A stretch of 21,178 nt of DNA from Actinomycetota bacterium (GTDB taxonomy: Bacteria; Actinomycetota; UBA4738; CADDZG01; WHSQ01), in NCBI GenBank assembly GCA_030448085.1, contig JAUJNU010000025.1:1-21178 (forward strand), in the 5' to 3' direction. Below, piece after piece: positions 16,288 through 21,178 of this stretch. Each line of letters begins with the position of its first letter. Position 1 is the first letter of the stretch. The position numbers were made by a program, and so were the translations under genes. A model generated the notes under the pieces. That model had not been told where the DNA came from. It worked only from the letters and a program-made list of their open reading frames with translations, and ran no database searches.

Positions 16288-17807
16288 CGACGCTCTTCCG
16301 AGGCGGGACCATCCACACCCTGGCCGGGGACCGGCCCGGCTGGCTGCTGGTGGAGGGACCACAAGTTGTGGGCAGCGGGTCCGTAGACGACATGCCCGCT
16401 GCCGCCGAGGTAGTGGACCTCGGAGATGCCGTCCTCGTGCCGGGCTTCTGCGACGCCCACGCCCATCTGCCGGCGACGGGGCTCCAAGCCGCCGGGGTGG
16501 ACGTTCGAGGCGAGACATCGGCCACCGCGATCCTCGATGCCCTAGCGGCACGCGCGCCCGATCCGGACGCGATCCTCTATGCCGTTAACCTCGAGGAGCC
16601 TTTCGACGGGGCTTTCACTTGCAAGGAGTTGGATCGTGCCTGTGGAGGACGACCGGCGCTCGTCGCCAGGGCCGACCTCCACTCATGCATCGTCTCGTCT
16701 GCGGTGCTCGATGCCATCGACCTCGAGGGCATCGAGGGGGTCGAGCTGGACCCGGAAGGAGAACCCACCGGCTACCTGCGCGAGAAGGCTGCTGCCGAGG
16801 GGTGGCGCTGGTTCGACTCGCACCTTCCACGCGAACAGATGGCGGAGGCGATGGGAGCGGCCGTCCGCCTCGCCTACTCGAAGGGCATCACGAGCCTTCA
16901 CGAGATGTACGTGGTCGAGTGGCGCGGGTGGGACCCTTTGGAGGTCCTGACGGAGACACTCGACGAGCACGGGCTGCACGTCGTCCTCTACGTCGCCACC
17001 GACGACGTGGCGAGGGTGACCGATATGGGTCTACGCACGATCGGCGGGGATTGGTTCCTCGATGGCTCCTTCGGCTCCCACACGGCCTGGATGCGCGACG
17101 GCTATGTCGAGACCCTCCCGGCGGGGATGCCGCAGAGCGGGGTCGCCTATCGCACCGACGGAGAGGTGGCGGCTTACTTCGATGCGGCACAAAGAGCCGG
17201 TCTCCAGGTGGGCGTGCACGCCATCGGCGACGCGGCGATAGACCAAGCGGTCCGTTCCTGGGAGGAGGTCGCCCGCACCCATGGCCTGGACGAGGTCCGC
17301 GCTCTTAGGCACCGGCTCGAGCACTTCGAGTGTGCCGACGACGACTTGATCCGACGGGCGGTGGTTCTGGGCCTGACGGGCAGTGTCCAGCCCGCTTTCG
17401 ACAGGTTCTGGGGTGGCCCCGACGGGCTCTACTCGCGGCGGATCGGGTGGGAGCGGGCCTCTGTCATGAACCGTTTCAAGACGATGCAGGGTGGGGGGAT
17501 GAGGCTCGGCGCGGGATCCGACTCGACGGTCACGCCGCTCGACCCGTTCCTGCAGATGGGCTCGCTCCGCCTGCATCACCTGGAAGGCGAGCGACTGACG
17601 CCGCTGCAGGCACTCGAGGCTCACACGGTCGGCGGCCACTACCTCGCGCACGAAGAGGGAAAGAGGGGCAGGCTTGCGGCGGGCATGGCCGCGGACCTCG
17701 TGATACTCGACCGCGACCCGCTCCTCGTAACTGCGGAGAGCATGATCGAGACGAAGGTGCTCGGCACATGGTGCGGCGGCCGCAAGATATGGCCGGAGGT
17801 CGCATGA
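16284..17807 (+). CDS. Amidohydrolase family 3 (YtcJ-like) metal-dependent hydrolase
   Basis: A 507-residue amidohydrolase. The metal-binding HxH is His59/His61 in GFCDAHAHLP. Further landmarks are HAIGDAAID and RHRLEHFE (likely metal or substrate His), GAGSDSTVTPLDP (likely catalytic Asp) and a C-terminal beta-sandwich ending DLVILDRDPL. There is no signal peptide, so it acts in the cytoplasm. The ATG at 16284 overlaps the kdd stop and its own stop overlaps the kamD start (ATGA at both ends), so it is a built-in member of the lysine operon. The known pathway has no amide-hydrolysing step. It may remove a side product, act on an N-acylated or cyclised intermediate, or feed lysine or beta-lysine from an amide precursor. 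The substrate is unknown. Confidence 0.85.
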   Translation: MTTLFRGGTIHTLAGDRPGWLLVEGPQVVGSGSVDDMPAAAEVVDLGDAVLVPGFCDAHAHLPATGLQAAGVDVRGETSATAILDALAARAPDPDAILYAVNLEEPFDGAFTCKELDRACGGRPALVARADLHSCIVSSAVLDAIDLEGIEGVELDPEGEPTGYLREKAAAEGWRWFDSHLPREQMAEAMGAAVRLAYSKGITSLHEMYVVEWRGWDPLEVLTETLDEHGLHVVLYVATDDVARVTDMGLRTIGGDWFLDGSFGSHTAWMRDGYVETLPAGMPQSGVAYRTDGEVAAYFDAAQRAGLQVGVHAIGDAAIDQAVRSWEEVARTHGLDEVRALRHRLEHFECADDDLIRRAVVLGLTGSVQPAFDRFWGGPDGLYSRRIGWERASVMNRFKTMQGGGMRLGAGSDSTVTPLDPFLQMGSLRLHHLEGERLTPLQALEAHTVGGHYLAHEEGKRGRLAAGMAADLVILDRDPLLVTAESMIETKVLGTWCGGRKIWPEVA

Positions 17808-19273
17808 AGAGCTCTAGGAGATTCACGCGTCCGGTCGGCAGGCTTGCGATAGATCACGGGGTGATAGCGGAATGCCGCACGCTCGCCGCCGACATCTCTG
17901 CCCCCGTCGAAGCCCTCGCAAGGACGCACACGACCGTCTCCATCGAGCGGGCGTCCCTCAGGCTGCTCGGACTGGACGGCGTGGTCGGAACGGGAACGGA
18001 GGCCGTGCCGCTGCCGAACTCGGTCGTCGATGGAGCCGCCCGGGCCGTGGGCCTCGAGCGAGGGGTGCTCGTCCCGTTCCTCCACGCGCTCGATCGCTCC
18101 GGCGAGGGCGTCGAAAGCGCCTCACGAGCCATCGCAGCGGGCGAGATGAAGCTCGAATGGCCCGAGGGAGCAGAATTGGAGGCCGCCTTGGCGGGCGCAC
18201 GTTCCGTCTCCGAGCGTGCGGTCGACCTCGTTGCGGCCGCCGCGGATATCCGCAAGACAAAGATCGAGACCGTTGGGGACTCGTCCAAGCCGTGGTTCTA
18301 CCTGATCGTCGCTACCGGCAACATCTACGAGGACATCCACCACGCGCAGGCCGCAGCCCGCAACGGCGCGGACGTGATCGCGGTCATCCGGTCAACGGGC
18401 CAGTCGCTCCTCGATTACGTGCCTTACGGCGCTACCGAGGATGGGTTCGCCGGAACCTTCGCCACGCAGGAGAACTTCCATCTCATGCGGGCCGCTCTCG
18501 ACGAGGTAGGCGAGGAGCTCGGCCGCTACATCCGTCTGACCAACTACGCGAGCGGCCTCTGCATGCCCGAGATAGCGGCCATAGCGGCGGTCGAGCGGCT
18601 CGACATGATGCTGAACGACTGCATGTACGGGATCATCTTCCGAGACATCAACATGCAACGCACGTTAACGAAGACCGCGCTTGTCGCCGGGCTGCCACCA
18701 GAGCAGATGGGACTCGGCCACGCGTTCGAGATCGATCCCGAGGTGCCTGACCAGATCCTGCTCGAGCTCGCCCACGCCCAGTTGATCAGAGAGTGCTTCC
18801 CCGACGCCCCCCTCAAGTACATGCCTCCGACCAAGCACATGACCGGGGACATCTTCCAGGGCTTCCTCCTCGACGGCATGTTCAACCTGGTAGGCGCCAT
18901 GACCGGGCAGGACATCATGCTGCTGGGGATGCTCACCGAGGGGGTGCACACACCTTTCCTGTCCGACCGGGACCTCGCGCTCAACAACGCGTCCTACATC
19001 TTCGGAGGCGCCGCCGCCCTTGCCGGGGAGATGCGGTTCGATCGCGGAGGTCTGGTAGAGCGCCGGGCAGCGCAGGTGCTCGAGGAATGCCGTCAGATGC
19101 TTCACAAGGTGGCCGACATCGGCATGTTCTCCGCTATCGAGGCGGGTATGTTCGCCGACACCGTCCGCGCACGGACGGGCGGCAAGGGCCTCGACGGAGT
19201 GATCCAGAAGTCGGAGCGTTACGTGAACCCGATCGTCGACGGCCTGGAGGAAAGAGTGGGAGTGAAAGTCTGA
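17804..19273 (+). CDS. kamD: Lysine 5,6-aminomutase alpha subunit
   Basis: With KamE it moves the terminal amino group of beta-lysine (or D-lysine) to give 3,5-diaminohexanoate (or 2,5-diaminohexanoate), using adenosylcobalamin and PLP. The 489 residues match the catalytic TIM-barrel subunit: MKSSRRFTRPVGRLAID at the start, KIETVGDSSKPWFYLIVATG, NIYEDIHHAQAAARNGADV, DYVPYGATEDGFAGTFATQ, LMRAALDEVG, GLCMPEIAAIAA and MPPTKHMTGDIFQG. The ATG at 17804 has GGAGG at 17795-17799 and overlaps the preceding stop; the longer open frame upstream belongs to no gene. The stop overlaps the kamE start by one base. Confidence 0.95.
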   Translation: MKSSRRFTRPVGRLAIDHGVIAECRTLAADISAPVEALARTHTTVSIERASLRLLGLDGVVGTGTEAVPLPNSVVDGAARAVGLERGVLVPFLHALDRSGEGVESASRAIAAGEMKLEWPEGAELEAALAGARSVSERAVDLVAAAADIRKTKIETVGDSSKPWFYLIVATGNIYEDIHHAQAAARNGADVIAVIRSTGQSLLDYVPYGATEDGFAGTFATQENFHLMRAALDEVGEELGRYIRLTNYASGLCMPEIAAIAAVERLDMMLNDCMYGIIFRDINMQRTLTKTALVAGLPPEQMGLGHAFEIDPEVPDQILLELAHAQLIRECFPDAPLKYMPPTKHMTGDIFQGFLLDGMFNLVGAMTGQDIMLLGMLTEGVHTPFLSDRDLALNNASYIFGGAAALAGEMRFDRGGLVERRAAQVLEECRQMLHKVADIGMFSAIEAGMFADTVRARTGGKGLDGVIQKSERYVNPIVDGLEERVGVKV

Positions 19274-20028
19274 TGGCCGAGATCAAGCCCTACGGCGATT
19301 GGACCAACGACGGCAAGATCCAGCTCTCGTTCACGCTTCCGATACCGGCGGGGGAGAGGGCGCGGCAGTCTGCTCTAGAGCTCGCTCGCAAGATGGGGTT
19401 CACGGCCACCCTCGTCGCGCACATGAAGGCGATGGGCCCGGACTTCACGTTCTTCGTCGTCTACGGGGTGACCTCGCACAGCGTCGACCCCGATCTCGTG
19501 AAGGTGAGGGAGAGGGCGCACCGCGAGCTCAACTATCAAGAGGTGAACCTCCTCATCAGGGAGCGCCTGAAGCGCCAACTTGTCGTCGTGGGGGCGTGCA
19601 CGGGAACCGACGCCCACACCGTCGGGCTCGACGCGATCCTCTCGATGAAGGGCTACGCGGGGGATCACGGCCTCGAGTACTTCCCGGAGATGAGGGTCTT
19701 GAACCTCGGCTCCCAGGTGGAGCCGGCCGAGATCGTGTCGGTGGTCCGGGACGAGGGGGCAGACGCGGTACTCGTCTCACAGGTCGTCACGCAACGAGAC
19801 GCCCACATCCACCATCTCACCGAGGTCCGCGAGGCTCTACAGGCGGCCGACCTGAGGGCCCGGGTCATCCTCGTCGGAGGGGGGCCGCGCTTCTCCCCCG
19901 AGCAAGCCGACGAGCTTGGCTACGACCACATCTTCGGCCGCGGGACGAAGCCCTCCGAGGTCGCCTCTTATCTCGCCTGTGCCGCGGCCGAGCGTTTGGC
20001 ACCGGCACGGGAGTCGACCCCAGCGTGA
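19273..20028 (+). CDS. kamE: Lysine 5,6-aminomutase beta subunit (B12-binding)
   Basis: The 251-residue partner of KamD, carrying the cobalamin-binding Rossmann domain. The B12 motif DxHxxG is present as Asp113, His115 and Gly118 in GTDAHTVGLD; the GSQVE and VGGGPRFS segments fit the rest of the fold. Lys126 in SMKGYAG is the likely counterpart of the PLP lysine (Lys144 in the clostridial enzyme), judged by motif position. The N-terminal dimerisation part (KPYGDWTNDGKIQLSFTLP) is typical. The start overlaps the kamD stop (TGATG) and the stop overlaps the kal GTG. No reactivating factor (KamB/KamC type) is beside it. Confidence 0.95.
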   Translation: MAEIKPYGDWTNDGKIQLSFTLPIPAGERARQSALELARKMGFTATLVAHMKAMGPDFTFFVVYGVTSHSVDPDLVKVRERAHRELNYQEVNLLIRERLKRQLVVVGACTGTDAHTVGLDAILSMKGYAGDHGLEYFPEMRVLNLGSQVEPAEIVSVVRDEGADAVLVSQVVTQRDAHIHHLTEVREALQAADLRARVILVGGGPRFSPEQADELGYDHIFGRGTKPSEVASYLACAAAERLAPARESTPA

Positions 20029-20414
20029 GCGAAGTCGCCGTCGCATCTCACCGGATGCGCATGGGATCGGGAGACGCCCATTACGGAGGGGGCCTAGTAT
20101 CCGGAGGCCGCCTCATGGAGCTGCTCAGCGACATAGCCACCGAGCTCTGCGTACGTGTCCACCGGGACGAGGGCCTCCTCGCCGCCTACTCCTCGGTCGA
20201 GTTCCTGAAGCCCGTGAGGGCCGGGGACTTCCTCGAAGTGCGGGGGACGGTCGATCGGGTGGGGACCACCTCGCTCGGCATCGGCTTCGAGATCGTCTGC
20301 TACGCCCGCGCTTTCCCTCAGGTCTCCGATTCCTCTGCCGATCTCGTGGACCCTCCCGAGACTGTGTTGCGAGCAGCCGGCACCTGCGTAGTCCCCTCCG
20401 ACCGCCGGCGCTAA
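20025..20414 (+). CDS. kal: 3-aminobutyryl-CoA ammonia-lyase
   Basis: A 129-residue single hotdog-fold protein that deaminates L-3-aminobutyryl-CoA to crotonyl-CoA, the last dedicated step of lysine fermentation. Segments GSGDAHYGGGLVSGGRLMEL, LLAAYSSVEFLKPVRAGDFL and VRGTVDRVGTTSLGIGFE match Kal as I know it. The GTG at 20025 overlaps the kamE stop (GTGA), so it is coupled to kamE. A general hotdog thioesterase is the alternative, but the DAHYGG motif and the operon position favour Kal. It is the last gene of the operon; an inverted repeat follows. Confidence 0.85.
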   Translation: MSEVAVASHRMRMGSGDAHYGGGLVSGGRLMELLSDIATELCVRVHRDEGLLAAYSSVEFLKPVRAGDFLEVRGTVDRVGTTSLGIGFEIVCYARAFPQVSDSSADLVDPPETVLRAAGTCVVPSDRRR

Positions 20415-20420
20415 GAGTAA

Positions 20421-20442
20421 GCGCCCCAAGCGCTTGGGGGCG
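20421..20442 (+). terminator. Possible terminator hairpin after kal
   Basis: CGCCCCAAG and CTTGGGGGCG form a GC-rich stem with one bulged G and a two-base loop core, a few bases after the kal stop. No T run follows, so this is a weak intrinsic terminator at best. It may instead only stabilise the 3' end of the transcript. The HAD gene starts 50 bases later, and read-through into it is possible. Confidence 0.45.
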
Positions 20443-20493
20443 AGCCTCGGTAGGGTAGGGGCCTCCACGAGCTTAGGGAAAGGATGGGCGCGC

Positions 20494-21178
20494 ATGACGA
20501 CCTTCGATGGGATCCGGGCTGTCACCTATGACTGCTGGGGAACGATCCTCCGGGATCGCGATTGGGAGGGCGCCACGGCGATCCGCAGAGCCGCCCTACA
20601 GCGGGCCCTCGACCTCAGCGAACAGGAAGCGGCCGATCTCCTCGACGAGGCGTGGCGCAAGCACGACGAGGCGTGGAAGCAGGTCGAAACCTTCGGGCCC
20701 GGGAGGATGGCCGCCTACTGCCTCGAGGCTCGCGGTGTCTTCGATGACGATCGGATCGCCTCGCTAACGAAAGAGTTCGAGGAGGGGAGCCTAAGCGGGG
20801 GAGTGGAGCCCGTCGAAGGGGCCCTCGAGACGATGCGGGCTCTTCGCCAGAGGGGCATCGGCGTCGGCCTCGTCTGCGACACCGGTTTCTCCAGCGGCCG
20901 TGTGGTGCGGGAGCTCCTCACCGGAGCGGGCCTCATCGATGAGCTCGAGGTGCTGTGCTTCTCGGATGAGGTGGGGGTTCCCAAGCCCGGTAACGAGATA
21001 TTCGCCAAGGCGCTGGCCGAACTAGGAGCGCGACCCCCGGAGGCCGTACACGTCGGTGACCTGAAGCGCACCGACATCGCCGGCGCCCACGACATCGGGA
21101 TGAAGACCGTCCGCTTCAAGGGTGTCCATGACGACCAGAGTGATGCGCGGGAAGCCGACTGCGTCATCTCCCGTCATC
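20494..21178 (+). CDS. HAD-superfamily hydrolase, C-terminus beyond the window
   Basis: The frame is open from the ATG at 20494 to the window end, 228 codons, so the stop is not seen. HAD motif I is VTYDCWGTIL (nucleophile Asp13); motif II Thr is in GLVCDTGFS; the motif III Lys is in GVPKPGNEIF; motif IV is HVGDLKRTDIAG. The usual second Asp of motif I (DxD) is Trp here (D-C-W), as in haloacid-dehalogenase-like members, so an ordinary phosphatase role is less sure. A helical cap lies at about residues 25-90. An ATG at 20484 is out of frame. It may be outside the lysine operon, since a hairpin separates them. Confidence 0.85.
   Translation, partial: MTTFDGIRAVTYDCWGTILRDRDWEGATAIRRAALQRALDLSEQEAADLLDEAWRKHDEAWKQVETFGPGRMAAYCLEARGVFDDDRIASLTKEFEEGSLSGGVEPVEGALETMRALRQRGIGVGLVCDTGFSSGRVVRELLTGAGLIDELEVLCFSDEVGVPKPGNEIFAKALAELGARPPEAVHVGDLKRTDIAGAHDIGMKTVRFKGVHDDQSDAREADCVISRH

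Noticed and set aside
17330..17803. Upstream extension of the kamD frame
   Set aside because: It runs through the amidohydrolase gene in a wrong frame. KamD begins at the coupled ATG at 17804.

Overview
The window reads as a piece of a high-GC bacterial chromosome, most likely from an uncultured or poorly sampled actinobacterium (Actinomycetota). Evidence by family content: a DUF222-type HNH endonuclease, an actinobacterial holin-X-like protein, a DUF3618 protein, an RsbW-like kinase, and probable leaderless starts. I made no database search, so family names rest on recognised motifs.

Layout. 1-442: the end of a PPOX-like flavin protein and a small acidic ORF. 446-3288 (minus): a coupled operon of a small membrane protein, glycerol-3-phosphate dehydrogenase (glpD) and an alpha/beta hydrolase. 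3327-4472: an acyl-CoA dehydrogenase, divergent from that operon. 4584-10678: an accessory stretch with a DUF222/HNH endonuclease, a secreted RTX-repeat protein, a probable beta-propeller protein and a secreted M14 zinc carboxypeptidase. Nearly all of these are cut by frameshifts that look like single-base indels, many in G or C runs. 10842-12663: three overlapping small membrane or stress-type genes behind a sigma-B-like promoter, ending in a strong palindromic terminator. 12732-13656 (minus): an RsbW-like ATP-binding protein and an Lrp/AsnC regulator. 13747-20414: the main system of the window. 20494-end: a HAD hydrolase cut by the window edge.

The main system is a tightly coupled lysine-degradation operon: kamA (lysine 2,3-aminomutase), kdd (3,5-diaminohexanoate dehydrogenase), an amidohydrolase of unknown role, kamD and kamE (B12-dependent lysine 5,6-aminomutase) and kal (3-aminobutyryl-CoA ammonia-lyase). 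From kdd onward every junction overlaps by 1 to 4 bases. The Lrp/AsnC gene is divergent and the gap holds several CGGAT elements. The cleavage enzyme Kce, needed between Kdd and Kal, is absent here, while an amidohydrolase that is not part of the textbook pathway sits between kdd and kamD. That is the most interesting biological lead.

A caution on sequence quality: kdd contains a 137-base imperfect tandem duplication. Removing one copy restores a clean 334-residue ORF that overlaps the next start codon. Eleven of its twelve mismatches are G/T or A/C, which suggests unmerged contig ends rather than biology. kamA, glpD and the accessory genes show homopolymer-type frameshifts. Calls of 'pseudogene' here should be read as 'broken in this sequence, possibly by error'.
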